Shown piece by piece: positions 41,460 to 50,594 of a DNA stretch of 64,000 bases. How positions within the stretch are numbered: the first letter of the stretch is position 1; every line of letters begins with the position of its first letter. The translations under genes and the position numbers were made by a program. Where the stretch lies: positions 186,001 to 250,000 of the forward strand of contig JAXLXI010000002.1 of the NCBI GenBank assembly GCA_046328035.1, read 5' to 3'. The DNA comes from JBGASG01 sp046328035. GTDB taxonomy: Bacteria; Cyanobacteriota; Vampirovibrionia; Obscuribacterales; Obscuribacteraceae. The notes beneath the pieces were generated by a model. It had not been told where the DNA came from. It saw only the letters and a list, made by a program, of their open reading frames with translations, and ran no database searches.

Positions 41460-44114
41460 CTACTTAGAAAGAAGGCTCTGCACGAAATCCCGTTCGTCCG
41501 CGTGCGATTTCACGTCTCCATCTAATTTCGCGAGATGAAGCCGATTGAGAATCTCACCGATCCGCGGGCCCTCGGTGACACCTAATTTGAGGAGGTCTTC
41601 GCCGGAGATTGAGGGCTTCACCTCCCGCAACTCCTGCAGATAGACGTTGATCGCCCGCCGCACTCCAGAACCAGGCTGGGCGAGTACCGCTGCGATCGCC
41701 AGCGACTGATCTTTCACCCCATGCAGGCGATCGTAAATTTGGCTGCGCCTCAAAACTCCCTCTTGAGACTTGTCCGAACCAAGCCCCAATGCCAGCTTGA
41801 GCCCCTGTTTGATCAAAGTCTTCTCGTCCTGCGCCAGCTGCAGCCGGTCGAGAGTCGGGTCGAGCCGATCCTCGGGCAACTGGGCCAGCAACACGCCCAG
41901 GTAGACGAGCCAATTTTCTGGAATGGCAAACCGCGCCAGCAGCCTTTCCGAAAGGCGCAGGTGTCGTCTGACTAGCCCGTCATAACGCAGCTCGCTGTCG
42001 AGATACCGCAGATTGCCACCCAACTCACCGAGCAAATCGAGCGCCTGCAAGCGCGTGCGCGCCTCTAGAATCAGTTTCAATTCCTGACGCAGGCGCACCC
42101 CACCGAGGTCATCGAAAAGACCGCTCTCGATGGCTCGCTCCGCCTGGTGACGCGTGCGCGGCTCAAGCTCGAAATCGAAGCGCGCCGCAAAACGGGCCGC
42201 CCGCACAATACGAGTCGGATCCTCGATGAAACTGAATTGATGCAACACCCGAATCAAGTGGGCATCCAGGTCGCTGCGCCCGTGAAAATAATCCACCAGT
42301 TGCCCGAAACGTTCCGGGTTCAAGCAGATCGCCAGGGCATTGATCGTGAAGTCTCGCCTGAACAAATCTTGTTCGAGACTGGACGGCTCCACCGTCGGCA
42401 ACGCGGCCGGATATTCGTAAAACTCGGTGCGCGCCGTAGAGAGATCGACTTCACGATCGACATCGCCGTGAAACAGCAAGGTCGCCGTCTGAAACCGCTC
42501 GTGCTTGGCGACAATCTGAAAGCGCGCCGGATAAAGCTTTTCCAGAGCCGCTGCCAGCTTAAATGCGGAGCCCTCGATCACAAAGTCGAGGTCGAAAGTC
42601 GGAGATTGCAAAAGTAAGTCGCGCACAATACCACCGACTGCGTATACACACATTCGGTGCTGCGCGGCCACCTTGCCGATTTCCTTCATCAACCATTGCG
42701 CGGCTTGGTCGAGATTCTCCAGCGGCTGCTTGAGAGAAACCGTTGCACCGTCCGCCGCTGTGCGTCCAGCCATGTCATCCAATGCACCGGATGCGACACC
42801 ATCCGCGTCGTCTGTCTTGCCACCGTATAAAGTGCGCAGCAGTTCGCGCCGCGTCACCAACCCCAGCAGCTTCCCTCCCTCATCCAGCACAGGCAGCCGG
42901 CCGATGTCTTCCTTGACCATCAACGATTGAATCTGACTGATGGTGGCAGCACCGCCGATGGTGATCACCGGCTGACTCATAAAACCGCGCACCGGCGCAT
43001 GCCCGAGCTTGTGATGCAGAGCTTTGTCTACATCGCGGCGCGAGACGACCCCGGTGACGCGGTCGTTTTCAGTGACAACCAGTCCGCCCTCGCCATATCG
43101 CAGCATCAAGCGGTAAGCCTCGTCCATCGTCAACGCAGGCATGATCGTGCGCACCGGCGAAATCATGATTTGCGATGCGGTCGTCTCACTGGCAGTTTTG
43201 GATCTCAGGTGCGATTCCACTCTCTCCAGTAATTCGGAGACGCTGTCCTTGCTGACCGCTGAAGCAGCGCCAACATGGCCGTCACCGCCGAATTGGCGCA
43301 CCAGATCGCGCACATCGACCAGCTGACTGTCGCTGCGGGCAACGATATGGACGCGATCGCGCATGCGCACCACGGTCACCGCGGCATGCGCTGAACCATG
43401 TTCCAGCAAGCGCCGGGTAAGCGTCGCCAACCCCTCCAGATAATTGACACATTCAGCATGGGCCAGCACGATGCGAGCGCCATTGATTTCCAGTTGCCGC
43501 GAATTTTTCGAAAGTCGTGTCAATAGTTCGGCCTGTTTATCGGTGAGCTTGGGATTGATGAAGTGATCGACTTGCGAAAGGTCGGCCCCGTGCGCCAGCA
43601 AATAGGCAACGCAGAGCGCGTCTGATTCGGTGGTGCCGCGATAAGTCAGGCAGCCTGTATCTTCATAAATGCCGATAGCAAAGAGAGTCGCCTCGAACGG
43701 GGTCAGGGGCGCATTTTTGCGACGCAGCTCGTCGACGACGATCGTGGTGGCGGAACCAGCCGCTTTGATCAGCGAATTGCTGTCAGCCCGTCTGCCCAGA
43801 CCGTTTTCATCCAGCTGGTGATGGTCGAAAACTGAATATGGAACCCCGCGCTCGACAATCAGCTGCCTGGCCAGTTCGTCCAGTCGCTCGATGCACTGAG
43901 TGTCCACGATGTAAACATGCGTGACCCGCGACAAATCCAGATACTGCAATTCCGCCAGCGGCAGCGACTCGCGATAGATGGAAAGAAAACTGCGAATCGG
44001 ACTGGAAAGCGGATGCCCCGGTATCATGCGCGCGCCGGGATGCAGCCTGGTGACGCCGTATTGAGCGGCCAGCGCATCAAAATCCATGTTGTTATGGGCG
44101 AGAACGATTTCCAT
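41460..44114 (-). CDS. tRNA nucleotidyltransferase fused to DHH and CBS domains
   Basis: An 884-residue multidomain enzyme that extends tRNA 3' ends. Residues 1-300 are a DHH/DHHA1 phosphoesterase-type module (NMDFDA, the DHH at about 97-99, and GGDGHVGAAS at about 277). Residues 315-430 are a pair of CBS domains (GVVSRRDV; GLVTRREL). Residues 485-880 form the class II nucleotidyltransferase with AVGGIVRDLL and the metal-binding DLD (about 510), followed by the tRNA-binding helices. Large fused forms occur in lineages that divide CCA addition between two enzymes, so whether this one adds CC, A or all of CCA cannot be told. ATG 44114 is preferred over the TTG at 44123. Confidence 0.92.
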   Translation of the reverse strand: MEIVLAHNNMDFDALAAQYGVTRLHPGARMIPGHPLSSPIRSFLSIYRESLPLAELQYLDLSRVTHVYIVDTQCIERLDELARQLIVERGVPYSVFDHHQLDENGLGRRADSNSLIKAAGSATTIVVDELRRKNAPLTPFEATLFAIGIYEDTGCLTYRGTTESDALCVAYLLAHGADLSQVDHFINPKLTDKQAELLTRLSKNSRQLEINGARIVLAHAECVNYLEGLATLTRRLLEHGSAHAAVTVVRMRDRVHIVARSDSQLVDVRDLVRQFGGDGHVGAASAVSKDSVSELLERVESHLRSKTASETTASQIMISPVRTIMPALTMDEAYRLMLRYGEGGLVVTENDRVTGVVSRRDVDKALHHKLGHAPVRGFMSQPVITIGGAATISQIQSLMVKEDIGRLPVLDEGGKLLGLVTRRELLRTLYGGKTDDADGVASGALDDMAGRTAADGATVSLKQPLENLDQAAQWLMKEIGKVAAQHRMCVYAVGGIVRDLLLQSPTFDLDFVIEGSAFKLAAALEKLYPARFQIVAKHERFQTATLLFHGDVDREVDLSTARTEFYEYPAALPTVEPSSLEQDLFRRDFTINALAICLNPERFGQLVDYFHGRSDLDAHLIRVLHQFSFIEDPTRIVRAARFAARFDFELEPRTRHQAERAIESGLFDDLGGVRLRQELKLILEARTRLQALDLLGELGGNLRYLDSELRYDGLVRRHLRLSERLLARFAIPENWLVYLGVLLAQLPEDRLDPTLDRLQLAQDEKTLIKQGLKLALGLGSDKSQEGVLRRSQIYDRLHGVKDQSLAIAAVLAQPGSGVRRAINVYLQELREVKPSISGEDLLKLGVTEGPRIGEILNRLHLAKLDGDVKSHADERDFVQSLLSK

Positions 44115-44308
44115 TGCGTGCAACTGTCAGGTTTTCTTTATTATCGCAGTATCACAAATTATGTTCCCAAACGCAACAGCGGTGCGGGCTTTGGACCACG
44201 GCGCCGCAGCGCCGCCGATCGTTTATCAAAGCCCTAAAAAGGGTAATTGTGGTGATAGAAGGAGAACATTTTCCGGGCACCAAATTCGGTGCCGAACCAA
44301 GCACAAAG

Positions 44309-45151
44309 ATGGCAATTACATTAGCTGAACTCTACATAGTTTCCACCGGCATCGGCTTCTGCTATGTCGCCTGGGGATTTCTGGCCGGACAAATTGGACA
44401 CGCCGGTGACGCCGGTCACGGTCATGGCGATCACGGACTGGGGCACACAGGTCACACAGCCGGGCATCATATAGCGCACGATGGCGGCGCCGGTGACGCG
44501 CCCGACATGAGTGGTGGTCACAGCAGTGGCGATGCACCCGATATGAGCGGCGGTCACAGCGGTTCGCACGGACACGGTGACGGCGGCGACTCGCCCGACA
44601 TGGACACGCAGACCGCGGCGCGCAGCGCGCAGGCGGTGCGTTCCAGTGCCGGCTATGAAGCCAAAAGGACGCCCAACATCGTCAGCTTTCTGCTGCGTAT
44701 CCTCAGTCCGATGACAATCGCCATGTTCTCGTTCTACTTCGGCATGACCGGCGTATTCATCACTCGCATTATGCACCTGCCCGACTGGATAGCGCTGTTG
44801 CCAGCGCTGGCTCTCGGCTATCTGGGCATGAAAGCGACTCAATCGGCGATGAACTTCGCGATCGCCAAAATGCGTGTCAGCAGCAACTTCAGCGAAGCAC
44901 AAATCGTTGGCAAAACCGCCCAGGTAAGCATCTCAATCCCCGCCGGAAAACTGGGAGAGATCGTCTACCTGGTGGGACAAAGCCGGCAAACGGCACCGGC
45001 TCGCACTAAACCCGGGGTAGTGCTCTCAAAAGATTCCGAAGTAATCATCACCGATGTCCAGGACGGAGTGTTCTATGTCGAAGGTTGGAGCGATGAGCTA
45101 ATCGAGACCACCATCGAAACCATTCCAAAGCCGGAAAAGACTCCCGGATAA
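44309..45151 (+). CDS. NfeD-like membrane protein
   Basis: A 280-residue protein predicted to work with flotillins. It starts with a membrane helix (residues 5-28). A His/Asp/Gly-rich linker (about 30-110, with repeats such as GDAPDMSGGHS) follows and may bind metal. Two membrane helices lie near 125-150 and 158-180. The C-terminal 75 residues form the NfeD-type OB fold (IVGKTAQVSISIPAG; VLSKDSEVIITDVQDGVFYVEGW). ATG 44309 is the first Met; upstream starts lack a ribosome site. Proteins of this layout (YuaF/YqiJ type) are commonly encoded next to flotillins, as here. Confidence 0.8.
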   Translation: MAITLAELYIVSTGIGFCYVAWGFLAGQIGHAGDAGHGHGDHGLGHTGHTAGHHIAHDGGAGDAPDMSGGHSSGDAPDMSGGHSGSHGHGDGGDSPDMDTQTAARSAQAVRSSAGYEAKRTPNIVSFLLRILSPMTIAMFSFYFGMTGVFITRIMHLPDWIALLPALALGYLGMKATQSAMNFAIAKMRVSSNFSEAQIVGKTAQVSISIPAGKLGEIVYLVGQSRQTAPARTKPGVVLSKDSEVIITDVQDGVFYVEGWSDELIETTIETIPKPEKTPG

Positions 45152-45262
45152 GCGGCACTCTCGCTTTCCACACAACAGAACGTGTCGGTATTTCCGACGC
45201 GGTCAGGTAACCCTATTTCCCAAAGCAATCAAGCGTCACGAGAAGACGCAGGAGCGATTGAA

Positions 45263-45877
45263 ATGAGTCTCGACATCGAAGTTATCCTACTGGGTGGATT
45301 TGCACTTTTACTCTTGTTCGTGCTGGCGTCCTTCGTCGCCGGCTTCTATCGCAAGTGCCCACCTAATCAAGCCATGATCATCTCTGGAATGGGCTGCGAA
45401 TCAGGCGACCAGCAATTCAAAATAATTGTCGGCGGTGGCGAAGTCGTCGTGCCGGTGATTCAACAGGTTTCGTACCTCAGTCTCGAGGTGATGGAATTGA
45501 AACTGCACGCGACACTCGACTCTTCCGATCATGTGCCGCTGGCAATTGATGCTATCGGCCTTGTAAAAGTGCGTAGCGATAGCGTGGGAGTTTTGCTGGC
45601 AGCGACGCAGCTACTCTCCAAAAGCGAAGCTGAAATTGGTGAGATCGCGCAAACTGTTCTACTGCCTAAACTTCGAGACGTGGTGCACGGAATCGAAGCG
45701 CAGGCACTGCTCGACAGTTTCTCGGACACTGGCAACAAAGTGAAAGAGGAAGCTGAACCGGAGCTGACAGCAATGGGATTGTCATGCTCAGCTTTCACAA
45801 TTCAAAGCGTCACCAACGAGACCGGAGTCAGCCCATCCGGAGTCGTCAAAAGTCCCGCGCGTTCACAAATTCTTTAG
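45263..45877 (+). CDS. Short flotillin/SPFH-like protein
   Basis: A 204-residue paralog of the flotillin encoded next door. It has the N-terminal membrane segment (VILLGGFALLLLFVLASFVAGFY), the PNQAMIISGMGC signature shared with the full copy and most of the SPFH domain (about 35-190). It stops before the long Glu/Ala coiled coil and C-terminal part found in flotillins. Sequence identity with the full protein is highest in the first 60 residues. AGGAGC lies 9 bases before ATG 45263. It may associate with the full flotillin or be a decaying duplicate. Confidence 0.78.
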   Translation: MSLDIEVILLGGFALLLLFVLASFVAGFYRKCPPNQAMIISGMGCESGDQQFKIIVGGGEVVVPVIQQVSYLSLEVMELKLHATLDSSDHVPLAIDAIGLVKVRSDSVGVLLAATQLLSKSEAEIGEIAQTVLLPKLRDVVHGIEAQALLDSFSDTGNKVKEEAEPELTAMGLSCSAFTIQSVTNETGVSPSGVVKSPARSQIL

Positions 45878-46024
45878 TTGCCAAGCAATTGCGAATACAT
45901 AGTTATAGCTGAGGCTGCGGAGGGCGTTTCGATAGATGATGTGATCAAGTTTTCAAGTAGTGTGAATTACCCACTGTGTGGGCATGGGAACTGAAGCTGA
46001 CATTTAGTCACAGGAGAGACTGCA

Positions 46025-47605
46025 ATGGGCATTGAAGCCATATTACTGGGCATAGGAGCCGTGGTGTTCCTGGTCCTTCTCGCGTCTTTCGTCGGTAGTT
46101 TCTATCAGAAATGCGGGCCTAACCAGGCCATGATCATCTCCGGTATGGGCTGCCAGAAAGGCGAGCATCAATTCAAGATCGTCAAAGGCGGCGGTGACGT
46201 GGTGGTGCCCGTCATCCAGCAACGCGCGTTTCTTAGCTTGGAAGTTATGCCAATCGACGTGCGATCGCAATCACCGATCATCACCAAATCTGGTGTCCCG
46301 GTATTCGTCGAAGGCGTTGCGCAAGTAAAAATTCGCGGTGATGATGAATCGATCGCGACCGCAGCAGAACAGTTTCTCGGCAAGTCAGACGAAGAAATCG
46401 CCAGCATCGCGCACGAGACTCTCGTCGGTCACTTGCGCGCCATCCTCGGCAACTTAGAAGTAGAAGAGCTCTATCAAAACTTCGAAGCGTTCGCTCAAAA
46501 AGTCCAGGAAGTCTCAATTGGCGACTTGAGAAAAATGGGTCTCACCGTTGTCTCATTCACCATCAAAGACATCAAAGATAACGTCGGATACCTGGAAGCA
46601 CTCGGTCGCAAACGTACAGCTGAAGCCAAACGCGAAGCCGACATCGGTGTTGCCAACGCCAGCCGCGATACACAAATTGCAGCAGCCGACGCTGACAGAG
46701 ATGCGCAAATCCGCAAAGCTGTCGCCGCACAAGATGGTGCCAAGGCCAAGTTGCAAGCCGATGCGCAAGTCGCTGAAGCTCAGAAAGAGTTTCAAGTCAA
46801 ACAAGCGCAGTTCCAGGCTGAAGTTTCGCAAAAGAAAGCAGCCAGCGACCTGGCATACGACATCGTAAAAGCACAAACGCAGCAGAAGCTCGTTGAAGAA
46901 ACTCAGAAGATCCGCATCATTGAAGCGCAAAAGTCCGTCGAACTGCAAGCAGTCGAAGTGCAAAAGCGCCAGGTCGAGTTGGAAGCTGAGATTCAGAAAC
47001 CGGCGGAAGCGCAACAAACCCAGATACGCATTCTGGCCGTTGCCGAACAAGAAAAACGCAAATTGCTCGCTCAGGCTGACGCCGAAGCAGCCAGACTGAG
47101 AGCCATTGGTGAAGCGGAAGCCACGCGTGCACGTGCAGCTGCTGAAGCCGACGCCATCAAAGCCACCGGGATCGCCCAGGCGGAAGCCGCCAAAGCCAAG
47201 GGTCTTGCCGAAGCCGCTGTTATCGCCGCCCGCGGTGATGCAGAAGCGATCGCCATGTCCAAGAAAGCAGAAGCCTACCGCCTGTACAACGATGCTGCCA
47301 TGGCCAGCATGATCATCGACAAACTGCCCGAACTGGTGGCCGCTGCCGCCGCACCTCTCTCCAAGGTTGGCAACATGACCGTGTTGTCCACCGGTGGCGA
47401 AGGTGGTGCCAGCAAAATCACCGGCGACGTACTGAGCATCGCAGCCCAGGGACTGACCCTGGTCAAGGGCTTGACCGGCATCGATTTGACGTCGTCGTTC
47501 AAAAGAGGAGACAATGGTGCACCGACTGATGTGAAGGTTTTGGCCGAAACGCCGAAAGCTCCTTCCTCAGCACCGCCGGCGCCACCAAAGCAACCTCTCG
47601 CGTAA
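46025..47605 (+). CDS. Flotillin-like membrane scaffold protein
   Basis: A 526-residue flotillin of the YuaG/YqiK type. Residues 4-26 form the membrane segment, followed by NQAMIISGMGCQKGE and an SPFH domain (about 30-190). A long coiled coil follows, built of Glu/Ala/Gln/Lys repeats (about 195-390, e.g. AEAARLRAIGEAEATRA), ending in a Gly/Ala-rich oligomerisation region and a Pro-rich tail (about 500-526). Flotillins assemble into rings at detergent-resistant membrane patches. GGAGAG lies 8 bases before the ATG. The next gene starts 3 bases after its stop. Confidence 0.92.
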   Translation: MGIEAILLGIGAVVFLVLLASFVGSFYQKCGPNQAMIISGMGCQKGEHQFKIVKGGGDVVVPVIQQRAFLSLEVMPIDVRSQSPIITKSGVPVFVEGVAQVKIRGDDESIATAAEQFLGKSDEEIASIAHETLVGHLRAILGNLEVEELYQNFEAFAQKVQEVSIGDLRKMGLTVVSFTIKDIKDNVGYLEALGRKRTAEAKREADIGVANASRDTQIAAADADRDAQIRKAVAAQDGAKAKLQADAQVAEAQKEFQVKQAQFQAEVSQKKAASDLAYDIVKAQTQQKLVEETQKIRIIEAQKSVELQAVEVQKRQVELEAEIQKPAEAQQTQIRILAVAEQEKRKLLAQADAEAARLRAIGEAEATRARAAAEADAIKATGIAQAEAAKAKGLAEAAVIAARGDAEAIAMSKKAEAYRLYNDAAMASMIIDKLPELVAAAAAPLSKVGNMTVLSTGGEGGASKITGDVLSIAAQGLTLVKGLTGIDLTSSFKRGDNGAPTDVKVLAETPKAPSSAPPAPPKQPLA

Positions 47606-47608
47606 TCA

Positions 47609-48163
47609 GTGGATCATAAAAGGAAAATAGTCCTGACCGGAGCAAGCGGCGTTGGCAAGACTACTCTCGCCAAAGAGCTAGCGCAAAGGTTGGGACTTCC
47701 TTTTATCCCCGAAATCGGTCGCGAGCTCTGCCTCGCCAAAGGCTTCAAACGCATCGGCGACATTCCGGAAGCCGAACAAGAAAACTTCAAACGCGAAGTT
47801 CTGGAAGCACAAATCAAACACGAATCAGACCTGTCCGAATTCATCGCGGACAGGTCTGCTATTGATTGTTGGGTGCTCTGGCAACGCTGGAACATCTGCA
47901 CCGCCATGACTTACGACACCGAAAGTTATTACGAGCGGGCTCGCGCCCAGGCTGAGAGCTATTCGCATATCATCTACGTGCCGCCGCTGTTCGAGATCGC
48001 CGAAGACGAATTCCGCTGGACCGACGCCGACTACATCAAACAGATCAACCGCATCGTTCTCAGCACATTGTTCGATTGGAATCTTCTCGCCCGCACATAC
48101 ACGGTACAATCAGCAATCTTCGAACAACGCGTGAAAGAGGTTGCTGCTTGGCTTGCCGGATAG
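47609..48163 (+). CDS. P-loop ATPase/kinase, AAA_28 (NadR-like)
   Basis: A 184-residue P-loop protein with Walker A at the start (LTGASGVGKTTLA) and a characteristic EIGRELC segment. The middle carries ADRSAIDCWVLWQRW and YYERARA. The layout matches the small AAA_28/NadR-type nucleotide kinases, but the substrate is not evident. The start is GTG 47609, 3 bases after the flotillin stop; the next gene starts inside its end. It is thus tightly linked to the flotillin operon, and this link is the main clue to its role. Confidence 0.8.
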   Translation: MDHKRKIVLTGASGVGKTTLAKELAQRLGLPFIPEIGRELCLAKGFKRIGDIPEAEQENFKREVLEAQIKHESDLSEFIADRSAIDCWVLWQRWNICTAMTYDTESYYERARAQAESYSHIIYVPPLFEIAEDEFRWTDADYIKQINRIVLSTLFDWNLLARTYTVQSAIFEQRVKEVAAWLAG

Positions 48164-49065
48164 GGTGCAATTCGTTCATCGCTCTCATACTCGCCTTCAG
48201 CACCATATTCAGTGCCGGATGCGCGCAAGCGGCAGGCGAGAGAATTGTTTCTCTGGCACCGTCCAATACTGAGCTCATCTATTCACTGGGGGCCGAAGAC
48301 AAGCTGGTCGGGCGGTCGAAGTTTTGCGACTATCCGCCGTCGGTGAAAAACAAAACAATCGTCGGCGATTTCGTCGCGCCCAATGTCGAGCGACTGATGC
48401 AAGTAAAACCGGATGTGGTGTTGCTTGTGAACGGGCAGGAGACGATGGATGGTTTGTTGAAGAAACATCACTTCAAAACGCGCTTGCTGAAAAACCTGCA
48501 CATCGAGGAAATACCGCAAAACCTGCTGACGCTGGGCAGCATGACCGGGCGTCAAGGGCGGGCTAAAGAGCTGGCGGCGGATTTTGAAACGGCTGTGCAA
48601 AAGCTGCGCGTCATCTTAAAGGGTCAGCCTGAACCGCGCGTTTTGTTCGTTGCCTGGCCGAAACCTCTAATGACCGTGGGAGCTCAAAGTTTCGTCAACG
48701 ACTGCATCACCACATCTGGTGGCGTCAACGTCGCGGCAGACATGTCGACCAGCTACCCGCACATCTCGCAAGAGCGCCTCTTGTTGTCGGCGCCGGACGT
48801 CATTATCTTTCCTTACGAGGCCCAGACCCAGACGTTCTGGAAAGCAGCACCCTGGACTTCGCTGAAGGCCATGCGCGAGAAACGGTATTACTTCTTGCCC
48901 AAGCCTGACGCAGATGGACTGTCCCGACCGACTCTGCGAGTCATCGACGGACTGTACTGGCTGACCAGCCGCATCCATCCGCAGTGTCGTGCCGCGGTCG
49001 ACGCGTGGTATCAACAATCGCATGCATCGATGGCAGGCGGAAGTATTGGAAAAGCTTCACATTGA
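48148..49065 (+). CDS. Periplasmic binding lipoprotein (cobalamin/siderophore type)
   Basis: A 305-residue substrate-binding protein of the BtuF/FhuD/CeuE family (class III periplasmic binding, PF01497-like). It has RIVSLAPSNTELIYSLGAEDKLVG at the domain start and the long linking helix near LTLGSMTGRQGRAKELAADF. The signal sequence ends FSAGC, so it is probably a lipoprotein. The likely ligand is vitamin B12 or another corrinoid or iron chelate; no permease or ATPase is adjacent. I chose TTG 48148 because AGAGG lies 8 bases upstream; this overlaps the ATPase gene by 16 bases. It is followed by hemA after 134 bases. Confidence 0.82.
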   Translation: MACRIGCNSFIALILAFSTIFSAGCAQAAGERIVSLAPSNTELIYSLGAEDKLVGRSKFCDYPPSVKNKTIVGDFVAPNVERLMQVKPDVVLLVNGQETMDGLLKKHHFKTRLLKNLHIEEIPQNLLTLGSMTGRQGRAKELAADFETAVQKLRVILKGQPEPRVLFVAWPKPLMTVGAQSFVNDCITTSGGVNVAADMSTSYPHISQERLLLSAPDVIIFPYEAQTQTFWKAAPWTSLKAMREKRYYFLPKPDADGLSRPTLRVIDGLYWLTSRIHPQCRAAVDAWYQQSHASMAGGSIGKASH

Positions 49066-49172
49066 CTGCTGCGGTCGACTTCTGGCTCAGAGGCTGATGC
49101 AGTGGGAGATTTAGCGATTGCGGAATGTTTACGCAATGAGCGAAAGCACCATGATCGTCAGCTCCAGACTTA

Positions 49173-49178
49173 TATAAT
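49173..49178 (+). promoter_or_regulatory. Likely -10 box for hemACDB
   Basis: A perfect TATAAT lies 21 bases before ATG 49200, giving a leader of about 15 bases. The -35 (near 49150) is weak. Confidence 0.5.
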
Positions 49179-49199
49179 TTCGGCATCTTACAGAACGAA

Positions 49200-50594
49200 A
49201 TGGGAACCCTTGTGACTTCAGCAACCACACCGGATGCGACAGCAACAAGCCATCTGGTGGTTATAGGTCTCAATTACCATTCCTCGCCGATTGCCATCCG
49301 CGAGCGATTCATCATTCCTGACTACTGCCTGGCGCACGCCCTGCAGGCGCTGGCCAGACTTCCGCACATCAAGGAAGCCGCGGTTCTATCTACTTGCAAC
49401 CGCACCGAGGTCTACGCAGTCGTCTCCGACCTGCATGCCGGCATCCAGCAAATTGAGTCGTTTTTCCTGTCAGTGCAAACTATTGCAGACCACGCCGCCC
49501 TCAAGCCCAATTTCAAACTGCTGCGCGAAGACGTCGCCCTGCATCTGTTCCGCGTCGCCGCCGGTCTAGACAGCATGGTCCTCGGTGAAGGACAGATAAT
49601 GTCGCAGGTGAAATCGGCATACAAGGCCGCCCTGGAAGCCGGCACAAGCGGTCCGATGCTGGACCAGCTGTTCAAGCTGGCTCTGGAGACCGGCAAACGA
49701 GTGCGCACGGAAACGGCCATGGGGCGGCGCGCCGTCTCCGTCTCTTCCGCCGCGGTCGAACTGGCCCGCGAAAAACTCGGCAAACTCGGACAGAAAACGA
49801 CGCTGATTGTCGGGGCCGGACGCATGGCTAAGATTTGCGCCAAGCTGATTCTCAACGACTCTGGTCAGGCACCCCTGATTATGGTCAACCGCGGTGCCGA
49901 AAGGGTCGAGCAGTTTGCCCAGACCAAACTGCCCAACACGCACCGCTTCCAGTCCCGGATGTCCTTCGAAGATCGCCATCAGCTGGCGGCGTCAGCCGAC
50001 CTGGTCATCGTCTCGACCAGCGCGCCAGAATTTGTTCTCGAAAAAGATCAGCTGAAAGTGCCGCCGGGCAAGTCACTGGTCGTGGTGGACATCTCCGTAC
50101 CGCGCAACGTCGACCCGGCAATTGGCACCATACCCGGTGTCAGCCTGTTTCACTCGGATCACCTGTTCGACATCGTCAACACCAACCTTGCTGAACGCGA
50201 AGCCTTGATCGCCGAAGCAGAGAAGATCGTTTTCCAGTCGCTGAACGAGTTTCATGCCTGGCAGCGCTCCGTACTGGTGGCACCGACGATTGCCGGCTTG
50301 CGTCGCAAGATCGAATCGATTCGCGTCGAACACATCAAGTCTTCTCTCACCTTGCAGCAACCGGAAGACGAAGCCCGCAAACTCGAACAGATCAGCCGCG
50401 CCATCGTCAATCAGATTTTGCATCATCCGACGGTGCAGCTGAAGTCGGCGCGCAACTACCAGACACTCAAACAGCAAGCAGAAGCCTTGCAAGCGCTTTT
50501 CGAGCTGGATGTGTTCGCTACTACAACTGTGACCAAGGAAACCAAAGGCGACGAGAAGCCCTCCGGCTGCCCTGTCACCTTTCACGGAAGATGA
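49200..50594 (+). CDS. hemA: Glutamyl-tRNA reductase
   Basis: Reduces Glu-tRNA to glutamate semialdehyde with NADPH, the committed step of C5 tetrapyrrole synthesis. Length 464, normal. GLNYHSSPIAIRERF and the catalytic Cys in LSTCNRTEVYAV (about residue 66) are visible. The NADPH-binding part contains IVGAGRMAKICAKL (about 200), and the C-terminal dimerisation helices are complete. The ATG at 49200 is used; TTG 49209 and GTG 49212 are alternatives. The stop overlaps the hemC start (ATGA). hemL is not in the window. Confidence 0.96.
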   Translation: MGTLVTSATTPDATATSHLVVIGLNYHSSPIAIRERFIIPDYCLAHALQALARLPHIKEAAVLSTCNRTEVYAVVSDLHAGIQQIESFFLSVQTIADHAALKPNFKLLREDVALHLFRVAAGLDSMVLGEGQIMSQVKSAYKAALEAGTSGPMLDQLFKLALETGKRVRTETAMGRRAVSVSSAAVELAREKLGKLGQKTTLIVGAGRMAKICAKLILNDSGQAPLIMVNRGAERVEQFAQTKLPNTHRFQSRMSFEDRHQLAASADLVIVSTSAPEFVLEKDQLKVPPGKSLVVVDISVPRNVDPAIGTIPGVSLFHSDHLFDIVNTNLAEREALIAEAEKIVFQSLNEFHAWQRSVLVAPTIAGLRRKIESIRVEHIKSSLTLQQPEDEARKLEQISRAIVNQILHHPTVQLKSARNYQTLKQQAEALQALFELDVFATTTVTKETKGDEKPSGCPVTFHGR

